Below the pieces are notes generated by a model. It was not told the DNA's origin, did no database searches, and was given only the letters and a program-made list of their open reading frames with translations. Below are positions 8,520-18,040 of a DNA stretch of 64,000 nt, in pieces. Source of the stretch: Methylocapsa sp. S129 (GTDB taxonomy: Bacteria; Pseudomonadota; Alphaproteobacteria; Rhizobiales; Beijerinckiaceae); contig NZ_LMUI01000011.1 in NCBI RefSeq assembly GCF_009765995.1, forward strand, positions 572,824-636,823, in the 5' to 3' direction. The translations under genes were made by a program, and so were the position numbers. Each line of letters starts with the position of its first letter. Within the stretch, counting starts at the first letter, position 1.

Positions 8520-9293
8520 ATGGAAATGACCTCTTCTCGATCGATCCCCCCTCTCGAGCGCCCACAAGCGCTCAGCGAGCGTGTTTACCGGGCCATATTG
8601 CAAATGCTCGCTCGCAGCAGCCTGCGCCGCGGCTCAACCCTCAGGATCGACGTCCTAGCGCGGACCCTTGAGGTGTCGCCGACGCCGGTCCGTGAGGCTT
8701 TGGCCCGATTGGCGGCGACCGGGTTGGTGCGTCATGAGGCGCGGAAGGGCTATACGGTCGCGCCCCCGATATCGGCGAAGCAACTGCGCAAGCTCATGGT
8801 GGCTCGGCGGCTGATCGAAGTCGGCGCCATTGGCATTGCGTGCGAGGCGGGCGGGGAGGCGTTTCGCGCGGCGCTCATCGCCGCCTTTGCGGTCCAAAGC
8901 GCCGCCGTTGACCGATTTCACTCCAGCGTCGGCGTGAGTGCGGAGCAGCGGGAGGCGTTGGGCTGGAGCCTCATGGAATCCGATCTGCACTTCCATCAGG
9001 TCATTTTCGATCACACGCACAATCGCTTTATCGGGGTGATGGCCGATGCGCTTTGCGGACAATTGCACCGGGTCAGACAATCAGCCGAGTCCGGCATATC
9101 CGACGATCTGCACGCTCTGACCGAGCACAAGGCCATCCTTGACGCCGTTCTCGCCGAGGATCGCGCCAGAGCGGAAGCGGCGATGCTGCTGCACATGGAC
9201 AATGTCGAGAAGAGAGCCTCTGCCGATATCGCGCCGGAGGATGATCACGCGACGATCGATGACGACGATAGCGCGTTGTCGCACCCCTTCTGA
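8520..9293 (+). CDS. GntR-family transcriptional regulator (FadR/FCD subfamily)
   Basis: Regulator of 257 residues. The N-terminal winged helix (about 17-82) contains LARTLEVSPTPVREALARLAATGLV and the usual HEARKGYTV end. The C-terminal FCD ligand domain has metal-binding Asp/His candidates in SDLHFHQVIF and LTEHKAILDAVLAED. The start is the ATG at 8520; longer in-frame versions run back into the promoter. FCD regulators sense small organic acids such as sugar acids or hydroxy acids. It is followed 19 bp later by an SDR dehydrogenase gene, so it likely controls both the SDR-isomerase operon and the divergent dehydrogenase. Confidence 0.93.
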   Translation: MEMTSSRSIPPLERPQALSERVYRAILQMLARSSLRRGSTLRIDVLARTLEVSPTPVREALARLAATGLVRHEARKGYTVAPPISAKQLRKLMVARRLIEVGAIGIACEAGGEAFRAALIAAFAVQSAAVDRFHSSVGVSAEQREALGWSLMESDLHFHQVIFDHTHNRFIGVMADALCGQLHRVRQSAESGISDDLHALTEHKAILDAVLAEDRARAEAAMLLHMDNVEKRASADIAPEDDHATIDDDDSALSHPF

Positions 9294-9312
9294 AAATGCC
9301 GGGAGTTTTTGA

Positions 9313-10086
9313 GTGGCGTCTGCTTCGTACCCGATCGAAAGAACAGCTATCGTCACCGGCAGTGGGTCTGAGCGCGGCATCGGCCGCGATCTGGCTGGAC
9401 GCCTGAGCCGGGCGGGTTGGAGCCTAGGCCTGATTGACTTGCACGCCGGTCCACTAGGCGATTTGGCTCGTGATCTTAAAAAGCATTCCGCCGCTGACAT
9501 CGCCGTCGCGGAGGCGGACATTTCCAATCCCTCCATGATTGATGACGCGGCCCGCCGCTTCGAGGCGGAGCTTCCGCCAGTCTTGGCGGTCGTCAACATC
9601 GCCGGCATCAGCGACCCAACCTCCTTTGTGGATACGTCTCTCGAGCGCTGGGAGCGCGTTCTTCGAATCAATTTGACGGGCACGTTCGTAGTCACGAAGC
9701 GCTTCGTTCCTGGGATGATGGCGCGCGGGATCGGACGTGTCGTCAGCCTTTCCTCGACGGCGGCTCAAAGCGGCGGCGGGACATATAGCGCGGCAGCCTA
9801 CGCCGCATCGAAGGCTGGCATCGAGGGCATGACGCGGGCGGTGGCGATCGAGGTTGCGGCGACTGGCGTCACCGTCAATGCGATTGCTCCCGCGATCATC
9901 GACACCGACATCATGGGCGGTCGCATCGACGAGACCCGCCTGCCTTACTTCACAAGTCGATTACCCGTGGGGCGATTGGGACGCGTCGATGAAGTCTCGG
10001 CGCTCATCGAGTTTTTGATAGGTCCGGACGCCGGCTACATCACCGGCGCGACCTACAATGTGAACGGCGGGGCGAGGATAGGCTGA
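9313..10086 (+). CDS. Short-chain dehydrogenase/reductase (SDR)
   Basis: Classical SDR, 257 residues, GTG start. The cofactor motif TGSGSERGIG (15-24) has an unusual two-residue insertion compared with TGxxxGIG. NIAG is the NNAG equivalent near 95. The catalytic triad is Ser148, Tyr163 and Lys167 (YAASK). It probably oxidises a sugar or polyol or reduces a keto acid. Its stop overlaps the next ATG (TGATG), which couples it to a sugar isomerase/epimerase. The final NVNGGARIG is typical of the family. Confidence 0.93.
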   Translation: MASASYPIERTAIVTGSGSERGIGRDLAGRLSRAGWSLGLIDLHAGPLGDLARDLKKHSAADIAVAEADISNPSMIDDAARRFEAELPPVLAVVNIAGISDPTSFVDTSLERWERVLRINLTGTFVVTKRFVPGMMARGIGRVVSLSSTAAQSGGGTYSAAAYAASKAGIEGMTRAVAIEVAATGVTVNAIAPAIIDTDIMGGRIDETRLPYFTSRLPVGRLGRVDEVSALIEFLIGPDAGYITGATYNVNGGARIG

Positions 10087-11153
10087 TGGCGCTGGAAACA
10101 AGCCATCGCCGCGCGCCCGTCGCCGGGCAGGTCAAGCGGCCTATCGAACGCACGGCCGCCGCGGCGATCCTTTCAGCGGTCGACATGCCCTTGTCCTTGC
10201 CGTACCAGCCGCAGGACTGGCCCATCGGCGCTGCGATGCTGCAGTTCCCCGGTGTCACAGCGGACGGAACGCCCATGCGACAGGCCGGCCCCGACCGATG
10301 GCTACGGGACCTCGGGACCATTGCGGCGGAAGGCTTCAAGAGTGTCGAAGTGCCGAGCGCCTGGCTCCCCATCGGCGACATGACCGCCAACGAGCATGAC
10401 GCGCTGAAGGCTGTCCTGCGCGAGACCAGATTGAACATCTGCGCGACGTCGGTCGTCAGGCGAAGCATAATCGATCCGCAGGAAGCGGCGGACAATCTGG
10501 CGGCGACCCATCGCGCGATCGACGCCGCGGTCGCGGTGGGTTCGCCGCTCGTCTGTCTAGGGCTTCACGAACCGCTGACGCAGGAACAGATGGCGGTGAC
10601 CTGGTTCTGGACTGTTCCGGGCGCGCGCACGCCGGACAGCCGGGACGTCTGGAAGCTCGCGGCGTCACGCTACCGCGAACTCGCCGATCACGCGGCGCAG
10701 GTCGGGGTGGCGATCTCCCTCGAACTCTACGAGGGGACCTATCTCGGCGCAGCCGACAGCGCCGTGGCCTTTCTTGAGGAGATCGGGCGTCCCAATGTGG
10801 GCCTGAACCCCGACCTCGGCAATCTCGTACGGGCTCCGGAAGAGATCGAGCCCTGGGAGGCGATGGCGGTCAAGACGCTGCCGCATGCGAACTACTGGCA
10901 CGTCAAAAACTATTCGAGAGTCGAGAACCCTTCAGCCGGGCTTTACATGACGAGCCCCTCGCCCATGGTTTCGGGGCTGATCGACTATCGCAAGCTCGTT
11001 GCTTTCGCGATCGCTAACGGCTTCCGCGGCGCGTTCCTCTGCGAGAATTACGGGGGTGATGGCCTCTCCGTCTCGGCGGAGAATCGCCGGTATTTGCTGC
11101 ATCTGTTGTCGACGATGTCCGACCGACGACCGGCTGCCGAAGCGTCGATCTAG
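10086..11153 (+). CDS. Sugar phosphate isomerase/epimerase-like TIM-barrel protein
   Basis: Xylose-isomerase-like TIM barrel (AP endonuclease family 2 fold), 355 residues. The metal ligands expected at barrel strand ends are visible: Glu in SLELYEG, Asp in LNPDLGN, His in YWHVKNY and Glu in LCENYGGDG. The first 35 residues or so are poorly conserved, so a later start is possible, but the overlap with the SDR stop supports this ATG. It likely isomerises or epimerises the sugar handled by the SDR. It closes the GntR-SDR-isomerase operon. Confidence 0.87.
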   Translation: MALETSHRRAPVAGQVKRPIERTAAAAILSAVDMPLSLPYQPQDWPIGAAMLQFPGVTADGTPMRQAGPDRWLRDLGTIAAEGFKSVEVPSAWLPIGDMTANEHDALKAVLRETRLNICATSVVRRSIIDPQEAADNLAATHRAIDAAVAVGSPLVCLGLHEPLTQEQMAVTWFWTVPGARTPDSRDVWKLAASRYRELADHAAQVGVAISLELYEGTYLGAADSAVAFLEEIGRPNVGLNPDLGNLVRAPEEIEPWEAMAVKTLPHANYWHVKNYSRVENPSAGLYMTSPSPMVSGLIDYRKLVAFAIANGFRGAFLCENYGGDGLSVSAENRRYLLHLLSTMSDRRPAAEASI

Positions 11154-11248
11154 CAGACGCAACCACAAGCTTGCTTTGGACGTCGGCGCAGTTCGGCGCC
11201 AGCGTTCAAATCGAGATCGATCTTAAACATTCAACGGGAGGATAACAT

Positions 11249-12337
11249 ATGAGATCAATATTTTTGTCGCTGGTGACCGCCGCCGGCCTTATGGCGGTGA
11301 CGACGGGCTCCGGCTCGCAGGCCGCAGACGCCTCGGCAGCCAAGGACACGTCGAAACTCGGCATCACGCTCAGCAATTCTTACGCGGGCAATACCTGGCG
11401 GCAGCAGATGGTCAAGGTGTTCCAGGCAGCGGCCGACGAAGCCATCGGCAAGCACATCATCGCCAAAAGCAAGGTGGTGAACGCCGACGCTTCGGCGCCG
11501 CAACAGTCGAGCCAGATCGAAAACATGATCCTTGAGGGTTGGAACGCGATCGTCATCGACGCGGCCTCGCCGTCGGCGATCAACGGCTCGATCGAAGATG
11601 CGTGCAAGCAGGGCATCACCGTCGTTGTGTTTGACTCGCTGGCGACCGCGCCGTGCGCCTATCAGGTCGCCTACGACTATGTCGAAGCGGGCCGCCTGCC
11701 GGCCCGGTTCATCGCCGACCAACTCCATGGAAAAGGCAACGTTCTCGTCGTGCGTGGCTTGCCGGGCACCCAAGTCGATGAGGACGAATACAAGGGGCAG
11801 ATGGAGATTTTCGGCAAGTTCCCCGATATCAAGATCGTCGGCACGGTCAACGGCAACTGGACCGAGAGCATCGCCAACAAGGAGGTGTCCGGCATTCTTC
11901 CGTCGCTGCCGAAGATCGATGCGGTCGTCGGGCAGGGCGGCGATTCGGTCGGCACCTACCAGGCCTTCAAGGCCGCAGGCCGGCCAATCCCGGTGATTAC
12001 GATCGGCACGAGGCAGGAGGAGCTTGCCCTTTGGAAGGATCTCGACCAGTCGACGCCGGGCGGCTACGCGACGGTCGCATCATCGTCGGTGCCCGGCGTC
12101 TCTTCGATCGCCTTCTGGGTGGCTCAGCAAATCCTCGCTGGTCGGCAGATGCCGCATGTGATCAACGTGTCCTTGCTGGAGATATCGAAGCCGGATCTGG
12201 ATACCTGGTTGAAGGTGACCCCCGTGGGCGCTGTCGCAACGCCGGTCTACTCACGGGATTGGACAGCCAAGCTTATCGACTCGGTGGTCGACCACACGCC
12301 GGCGCCGGCGTCGCCTGGGCCGCAAGACGCCAAATGA
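11249..12337 (+). CDS. Ribose-type sugar ABC transporter periplasmic binding protein
   Basis: Type I periplasmic binding protein (362 aa) of a CUT2 importer. A cleavable signal peptide ends near residue 25 (SGSQA-AD). The mature part starts with KLGITLSNSYAGNTWRQQM, typical of RbsB-like proteins, and has internal IVIDAASPSA and GQGGDSVG segments lining a sugar pocket. A strong GGGAGGA ribosome site precedes the ATG. It overlaps the following ATPase gene by ATGA. The C-terminal tail is rich in Pro and Ala and probably disordered. Confidence 0.93.
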   Translation: MRSIFLSLVTAAGLMAVTTGSGSQAADASAAKDTSKLGITLSNSYAGNTWRQQMVKVFQAAADEAIGKHIIAKSKVVNADASAPQQSSQIENMILEGWNAIVIDAASPSAINGSIEDACKQGITVVVFDSLATAPCAYQVAYDYVEAGRLPARFIADQLHGKGNVLVVRGLPGTQVDEDEYKGQMEIFGKFPDIKIVGTVNGNWTESIANKEVSGILPSLPKIDAVVGQGGDSVGTYQAFKAAGRPIPVITIGTRQEELALWKDLDQSTPGGYATVASSSVPGVSSIAFWVAQQILAGRQMPHVINVSLLEISKPDLDTWLKVTPVGAVATPVYSRDWTAKLIDSVVDHTPAPASPGPQDAK

Positions 12338-13830
12338 GTTTGCTGAACCACACGATCTCTCAGCAGGCGCTCGATGCGCCTGCTGAGGCTTTCGTCGAGC
12401 TCGCCGGCGTCGGCAAGCAATTCGGCGCCGTGAGAGCGCTGAGCGATGTCGATCTGCGCATCACGGCAGGCCGCATGACGAGCGTCCTGGGGCACAATGG
12501 CGCGGGCAAGTCCACGCTGATCAGGATCATAGCGGGCCTCGTGAAGCCCAGCGCCGGCCGGGTCCGGATCGCCGGCGACGCTGAAGATAAATTAAGTCCG
12601 CGCCACGCGCTCTCTCTCGGCATCAGATGCGTGTTCCAGGAGTTGTCCCTCTGCGATTCCCTCACGGTCTACGAGAATACGCGGGTGCTCCACCCCAATC
12701 TCACGGGACGTCGTTGGCGGAACCGAAGCCGCGCTCTCATCCAGCAATCGCTCGATACGATCTTTCCGGGTCACGACATTGATGTGAATGAACTCGTTGG
12801 CCGGCTGTCGATCGGCCGGCGCCAGATGATCGAGATCGCGCGCGCCTTCACGGTCACCGATGTTCCGGTCAGGCTGGTGATCCTGGACGAGCCCACATCG
12901 GCCCTCGACGCCAAAGCGGCCAATCAACTGATGCAGTTCACGCGGCGCGTCAGACAAGAGGGTTGCAGTTGCCTGTTCGTCTCGCATAGGCTTCGTGAGA
13001 TCCTCGACTACACCGACGATATCGTCGTTATGCGCGATGGCCGGGTGACCGATACGATCGTCATGGGACCCAATGTCTCCGCCTCCATTCTGGTCGAAAA
13101 GATGGGGGCGGTTCATGACGAAGCGCCGCTCCAGGCCGGTTCTCCGACACGCAAGGCGGACGGACGCTCGGTCGTCGATATCACCGGGTCGAACGGTTCG
13201 ATCCCCTTCCGTGCGACGAAAGGGGAGATCGTCGGGCTCTCGGGCCTCGCAGGTCAGGGCCAACGCGAGCTTCTTCTCCAGGTTCTTTCGGCGACACAAC
13301 GCCTGGATTCCCATTGCAAGGTGACGGGGAAAGCCGCCTATGTGGCGGGGGATCGACAGAGCGAAGGGCTCTTTCCGCTCTGGACCGTTGCTGAAAACCT
13401 CAGCATCGGATCTCTTTCGAAAGTGTGTCGGCTTGGCGTCATCAGTCTTCGACGGGAGAGGACATTGGCGGAGAGGTGGCGCGCCGCGCTGTCAATCCGC
13501 GCCCCCCGCGTCGCTTATCCGATCCGCCTCCTGTCTGGGGGCAACCAGCAGAAGGTCTTGGTCGCGCGGGCGTTTGCGAGCGAACCTGACGTCGTATTGT
13601 TCGACGATCCGATGCGCGGCGTCGACGTCAACACCAAGACCGAACTCTACGGCCAGGTTCGGCGCCTAGCGGACTCCGGCTGCACGTTCCTCTGGTACAC
13701 CACCGAAATAGCCGAACTGTGGAACTGCGATCGGGTTTACATCCTTCGCAACGGTCGGATCACGGAGGAGATTCCACGTCACGCCTTGAGTGAGGAACGG
13801 GTGATTAGCGCCTCTTTCGAAAGGACGTGA
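12334..13830 (+). CDS. Ribose-type sugar ABC transporter, double ATP-binding protein (RbsA-like)
   Basis: Two fused ATPase domains, 498 residues. The N-terminal domain has Walker A GHNGAGKST (53-61), a diverged signature LSIGRRQ, and Walker B LVILDEPTSALD. The C-terminal domain has a degenerate Walker A (GLAGQGQRE, without GKS), signature LSGGNQQK, and Walker B VVLFDDPMRG, as usual for RbsA proteins. The start overlaps the binding-protein stop. It feeds the two permeases encoded directly downstream. Confidence 0.95.
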   Translation: MSLLNHTISQQALDAPAEAFVELAGVGKQFGAVRALSDVDLRITAGRMTSVLGHNGAGKSTLIRIIAGLVKPSAGRVRIAGDAEDKLSPRHALSLGIRCVFQELSLCDSLTVYENTRVLHPNLTGRRWRNRSRALIQQSLDTIFPGHDIDVNELVGRLSIGRRQMIEIARAFTVTDVPVRLVILDEPTSALDAKAANQLMQFTRRVRQEGCSCLFVSHRLREILDYTDDIVVMRDGRVTDTIVMGPNVSASILVEKMGAVHDEAPLQAGSPTRKADGRSVVDITGSNGSIPFRATKGEIVGLSGLAGQGQRELLLQVLSATQRLDSHCKVTGKAAYVAGDRQSEGLFPLWTVAENLSIGSLSKVCRLGVISLRRERTLAERWRAALSIRAPRVAYPIRLLSGGNQQKVLVARAFASEPDVVLFDDPMRGVDVNTKTELYGQVRRLADSGCTFLWYTTEIAELWNCDRVYILRNGRITEEIPRHALSEERVISASFERT

Positions 13831-13834
13831 CGCG

Positions 13835-14806
13835 ATGCAATCCGTGACTGTCTCTCGGCGCAACGGGCTGTCCGGACTGGCGCCGCTGTTGGCGCAACAT
13901 ACCCGTCTCGCCGTACCGGCCGTTGCGCTTGCGGCTATGGTCGGCTTCAGCGTGATCCTGCAGCCACGCGTCATGTCCTACTTCGGTTTGACGCTGCTGC
14001 TTCGCTATTCGGAGCCGTTGCTGTTCGCCACCATGGCGCAACTGTGCATCCTGACGGTCGGCGACGTCGATCTGAGCATCGGCCCGTTCATTTCCCTCGT
14101 GAATTGCATCGTATCCGTCTCAGCGACCTCCAGCCCGACGCGGTGTGCGCTTGAGCTCATCGGATGCGTGATCGGCTACGTGATCATGGGCGCCTTCATT
14201 CAGGTCCGCGCGCTTCCGTCGATCGTGGTCACCCTGGGCTTCTCCTTCATCTGGCTGGGCTTCGCGTTACTGACCCTCCCGACGCCGGGAGGCAGCGCGC
14301 CCGATTGGCTCGTGTCGATGATGGCGTTTCAGCCGCCCTTGATTCCCATGCCGATCCTTCTGGCCGTCATGGTGGCGGTCGTCGGCGATATCCTCCTGTT
14401 GCGAACCGGGTACGGAGCAATTTTGCGCGGCATCGGCAGCAACGCGACGGCGATCCAACAGGCGGGCTGGTCTTTGCTGATCGGGCGGACCGTCCTTTAT
14501 GGGGCAGCGGGGCTCTGCGGCGTCCTCAGCGGCCTCACGCTCTCGGGGCTGAACACCACCGGCGATCCGTGGGTGGGCGCCCAATACACGCTCCTATCGA
14601 TCGCCGGAGCCATCATCGGGGGCGCGGAGTTCTCGGGCGGAATCGTGTCTCCGATCGGCGCCGTGTTCGGGGCTGGCATCATGCTGCTCTCGGGCTCCCT
14701 GCTGTCGTTCCTCGACATCTCGACCGATTGGCAGTTGAGCGTGCAGGGCGGTCTGCTGACGCTGGTGCTCGCGCTTCGCACTTTCTCCGCCTGGGGCGTT
14801 CGATGA
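13835..14806 (+). CDS. Ribose-type ABC transporter permease 1
   Basis: RbsC-family membrane protein, 323 residues, with about eight to ten hydrophobic segments. The conserved [12 protein letters not shown] segment near residue 72 corresponds to the G(I/D)DLSVG motif. It begins four bases after the ATPase stop and overlaps the second permease by ATGA. It differs clearly from permease 2, so the channel is probably a heterodimer rather than the homodimer of the classic ribose system. Confidence 0.94.
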   Translation: MQSVTVSRRNGLSGLAPLLAQHTRLAVPAVALAAMVGFSVILQPRVMSYFGLTLLLRYSEPLLFATMAQLCILTVGDVDLSIGPFISLVNCIVSVSATSSPTRCALELIGCVIGYVIMGAFIQVRALPSIVVTLGFSFIWLGFALLTLPTPGGSAPDWLVSMMAFQPPLIPMPILLAVMVAVVGDILLLRTGYGAILRGIGSNATAIQQAGWSLLIGRTVLYGAAGLCGVLSGLTLSGLNTTGDPWVGAQYTLLSIAGAIIGGAEFSGGIVSPIGAVFGAGIMLLSGSLLSFLDISTDWQLSVQGGLLTLVLALRTFSAWGVR

Positions 14807-15750
14807 CATCTCCGAATGTTCGTCAATGGGTGAGCTCGAACGCTTGGGTATGGTCCTACGCCGGCGCTTTCCTCGTCTTCGTCGCCATGCTGCCGTTCAC
14901 GAGTGGTCACGGCGTCATCCAAACCACGCAGGTTGCGCTTCAGTTTTCGACTTTCTACGTCATGGTCGGTCTGGGTCAGATGCTGGTCATCGCGCTCGGC
15001 AATGGCAATATCGACTTGTCTATCCCGGGGGTCATTACGCTGGGTGGCTTCGTCGGGCTCGGCGCCGGAGGCGACGGCCCGTGGGGCGCTGCGACGGCGG
15101 CCGGCGCGACGCTCCTGGTCGGCATATCGGCCGGACTCGTGAACGCCATCCCAGTTCGCATTCTGCGGATACCGCCGATGATCGCGACGCTCTCGTCCGG
15201 CTTCGTCTTTCAGTCGGTCGCGATTGCCTATTCCCGTGGCGCCAGCGCAGCGCCGCCCGCCTTGCTGGCCGACGTCACGACGCATCGTTCGGCAGGCGTC
15301 CCCGACCTGACCATCATCTTCGTTTTTCTCAGCGTCGTCGTCGCCTTCACCCTGCGCTGCACCAAATTCGGCCGCACGATCCTTGCGCTCGGGCAGAATG
15401 CGAGAGCCGCCGGCCTGACGGGCCTGCGCGTCGGCCCGACCATCACGTTCGTCTACATCATCTCGTCCACCTTCGCGGCCTTTACCGGGCTCCTGCTGGC
15501 GGCCTCCGTGGGGGGCGCATCCCTCGACATGGGACAAGACTACCTGTTGTTCTCGATCGCGGTCGTCGTGTTGGGCGGCGCCGCCATATCGGGCGGACGG
15601 GCAAGCACGGCCGGCGTCTGGGGCGCGGGGCTTCTGTTGGTTCTCTCCGTCACGCTGCTGAACGTGATCGGCGTGAGCGTGGGCGTCCGCTTTCTGGTGA
15701 CCGGACTGATCATCGTGCTCGTCCTCGGGCTTGCCAATCGCCGAGCTTGA
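14803..15750 (+). CDS. Ribose-type ABC transporter permease 2
   Basis: RbsC-family permease, 315 residues. The DLSIPG motif lies in [12 protein letters not shown], and there is a C-terminal [16 protein letters not shown] segment like the EAA-equivalent loop. The ATG overlaps the stop of permease 1. It ends the binding protein-ATPase-permease-permease operon; no enzyme gene is directly attached. The substrate is unknown. Confidence 0.94.
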   Translation: MTSPNVRQWVSSNAWVWSYAGAFLVFVAMLPFTSGHGVIQTTQVALQFSTFYVMVGLGQMLVIALGNGNIDLSIPGVITLGGFVGLGAGGDGPWGAATAAGATLLVGISAGLVNAIPVRILRIPPMIATLSSGFVFQSVAIAYSRGASAAPPALLADVTTHRSAGVPDLTIIFVFLSVVVAFTLRCTKFGRTILALGQNARAAGLTGLRVGPTITFVYIISSTFAAFTGLLLAASVGGASLDMGQDYLLFSIAVVVLGGAAISGGRASTAGVWGAGLLLVLSVTLLNVIGVSVGVRFLVTGLIIVLVLGLANRRA

Positions 15751-16468
15751 CGCGCAACGACGTGAGCAGGTGCAGTCGTCGCTGGATCGCCGACCCCAAT
15801 GGCCCATACAAACGCGAAGGGTTTGAAACGGCGCCGAGCAACCAAGCGTTCGACCGAAATCTTCGCAATCGCAATCCTGCCTGGGGTCTGCGAGACCTCG
15901 AGGCGGTCGCAGCAATCGCGTAGTCTGTTGGGTTCTCTATTCCGATTGTCACGGAGATGCCGGCAAACAATCTGAGCGTGATGTTTCGCCGGATGTAATT
16001 GCGGCGGCGCATGGACGATCCGCCAGCGGATGGCCGCATCGGCGACGCCGCTGTCCTATTCGACAGGGTCAAAGGCAGCATCGCGCTAACAGGGGCGTCC
16101 GCGGTCTTCCGGCTAGATCGTCGCCCATGCCGACCCGCCGTCGTTCCTCAGATCCAAGCGTCTACAAGGCGAGAAAGATTCGCCCACAATATTTTAGCTC
16201 AGCTTAAAGATCGAGTTCGCGATCTAAATTGCCCTAACATCCGCCTGCCCGTAGGAATCGCGCCGCGTTCGGCGTGAGGAGATTTGCCGGCTCGCAGGCC
16301 ACAGTATCGGCGCGGATAAGCGCCTCCATGACGATATTGCGGGAGGATGGACCGCGTCGCTGCGTATCGCGCACCTCCACTGTGGACGCCGGCGATGCCT
16401 TCTGCGCCTGCGCGCGTTGGTTTCAGATTGAACCTGCTTTCCGAAGTAGGCCGGGCGAGGATGTTGAC
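15751..16468. other. 718-bp stretch without a supported gene
   Basis: No reading frame here matches a family I recognise, and codon use is irregular. The right half is AT-richer and holds the motif at 16209-16239 that recurs upstream of 19194. It may contain decayed coding sequence left by rearrangement, and it includes the promoter of the next gene. Confidence 0.5.
16209..16239 (+). promoter_or_regulatory. Candidate operator sharing sequence with the lysR intergenic region
   Basis: A dyad GATCG-N6-CGATC (16209-16224) runs into CGATCTAAATTGC (16220-16232) and then CTAACA. The same CGATCTAAATTGC plus CTAACA order occurs at 19015-19036, next to the LysR gene. It lies about 230 bp before the SAF-domain oxidoreductase gene. 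Confidence 0.5.
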
Positions 16469-17818
16469 ATGAATCTTTACACTTTACTTGCTGCGCGCTC
16501 GGAAAAGGGCCGCCCAGTCCGTGTCGGCCTGATTGGCGCCGGCAAATTCGGTTCGATGGTGCTGTCGCAGGCGCAACGCATCTCGGGCTACCATATGGTC
16601 GCGGTGGCCGATCTCAATGTCGCCAAAGCGCGGGAGTCGATGCAACGCGTCGGCTGGCCCGCTGAGCGTTACCAGGCAGCGAGCGCTGGCGACGCCGTGA
16701 AGAGCGGCGCGACATTTGTCACGGATGATGTTGCGGCGCTACTAGCGTGCGACGAGATCGAGTGCGTGATCGAAGCCACCGGCCATCCGATCGCCGGCGC
16801 TCGCCACGCTATGGCGGCGATCGAGGCCAGGAAGCACGTCATCATGGTGAACGTCGAAGCCGACGTCATGGTGGGTCCGATCCTGGCCGAGAGGGCGCGC
16901 CAGAAGGGCGTCATCTACTCGATGGCTTACGGCGACCAACCCGCCCTCATCTGTGAGCTTGTCGATTGGGCTCGCGCGACCGGCTTTGAAGTGACCGCTG
17001 CCGGAAAAGGCATGAATTTTGAGCCACGTTATCGATACTCTACGCCAGATACAGTCTGGGGGTTCTTCGGATGGAGCGAAGAGGAGGTCGCCAAGGGCGA
17101 CTTCAATCCGAAGATGTACAATTCGTTCACCGACGGCACCAAGGCGGCCATCGAAATGGCCGCGGTGGCTAACGGCACAGGTCTTGATTGTCCCGACGAC
17201 GGGCTGGCCTTTCCGCCGGCAGGTTTGCACGATCTCGCAAAAGTTTTCCGGCCGGCCAGCGTTGGGGGGCGGATGGCGCGGTCAGGCCTAGTCGACATCG
17301 CGGCAAGCCAGGAACCCGATGGGCGCGAAGTCTATAACAACATCCGCTACGGCGTCTTTGTGACCTTCAAGGCGCACAACGAATATTCGCGAGCCTGTTT
17401 CAAGCAATACGGCCTGCTGACCGACCCCTCCGGTTGGTACGCATCGATGTGGCGTCCTTTCCATATCATCGGGCTCGAGACGTCTATCAGCGTTCTCTCG
17501 GCCGTCTTGCGCAATGAGCCGACGGGGGCGTCGAAAGAATTCCGCGGCGACGCGGTCGCCACCGCGAAGAAGGACATGAAGCCCGGCGAAATGCTCGACG
17601 GCGAAGGCGGCTTCGCCGTCTGGGCAAACGCCATTCCGGCGTCTCGCAGCCTTTCGCTCGAGGCGCTGCCGATCGGTCTTGCTCATAACGTCAAGCTTAA
17701 GCGCGCGATCAAGAAGGATCAGATCGTGAGCTTCGCCGACGTCGAACTGGTGAACGACCGTGATGTCGTAAAGTTGCGTCGCGAAATGGAAACCCGGTTC
17801 CGACCAACCGTAGGGTGA
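16469..17818 (+). CDS. Homoserine-dehydrogenase-like NAD(P)-binding oxidoreductase with C-terminal SAF domain
   Basis: Protein of 449 residues. The N-terminal Rossmann fold has VRVGLIGAGKFGSM (18-30) and VAVADLNVAKA. The middle part (EATGHP, GMNFEPRYRYSTPDTVWGFFG) is typical of a homoserine-dehydrogenase-like group seen in sugar catabolism clusters. The C-terminus (LPIGLAHNVKLKRAIKKDQIVSFADVEL) is a SAF domain, as in sialic acid synthase and altronate dehydratase. A GAGGATG site precedes the ATG. It is not a real Hom: the biosynthetic context is absent. It likely oxidises or rearranges a sugar-derived intermediate; the reaction is unknown. Confidence 0.85.
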   Translation: MNLYTLLAARSEKGRPVRVGLIGAGKFGSMVLSQAQRISGYHMVAVADLNVAKARESMQRVGWPAERYQAASAGDAVKSGATFVTDDVAALLACDEIECVIEATGHPIAGARHAMAAIEARKHVIMVNVEADVMVGPILAERARQKGVIYSMAYGDQPALICELVDWARATGFEVTAAGKGMNFEPRYRYSTPDTVWGFFGWSEEEVAKGDFNPKMYNSFTDGTKAAIEMAAVANGTGLDCPDDGLAFPPAGLHDLAKVFRPASVGGRMARSGLVDIAASQEPDGREVYNNIRYGVFVTFKAHNEYSRACFKQYGLLTDPSGWYASMWRPFHIIGLETSISVLSAVLRNEPTGASKEFRGDAVATAKKDMKPGEMLDGEGGFAVWANAIPASRSLSLEALPIGLAHNVKLKRAIKKDQIVSFADVELVNDRDVVKLRREMETRFRPTVG

Positions 17819-18040
17819 CAGCCGACCAAATCTGGCAACAGGCGAAGGACACCGTCGCTGCGCCGAAGCTCGGCGCCTCGCCGGGCCTAAATGCACCGGT
17901 GCTATTCGGAATCGACGGGATATGCTCCCGGCGCGCGGAGCACGGTTGAGGCGAACGCGACTATAGTGTGCGATCCAGGATTTGCATCGACTGACTGGCG
18001 TTTGACCCGCGGGTCTTCGCCCTGTCACTGTCGAACTTGA

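Noticed and set aside
16469-17818. Annotation as biosynthetic homoserine dehydrogenase
   Set aside because: The C-terminal part is a SAF domain rather than an ACT domain, and no amino acid biosynthesis genes are nearby.
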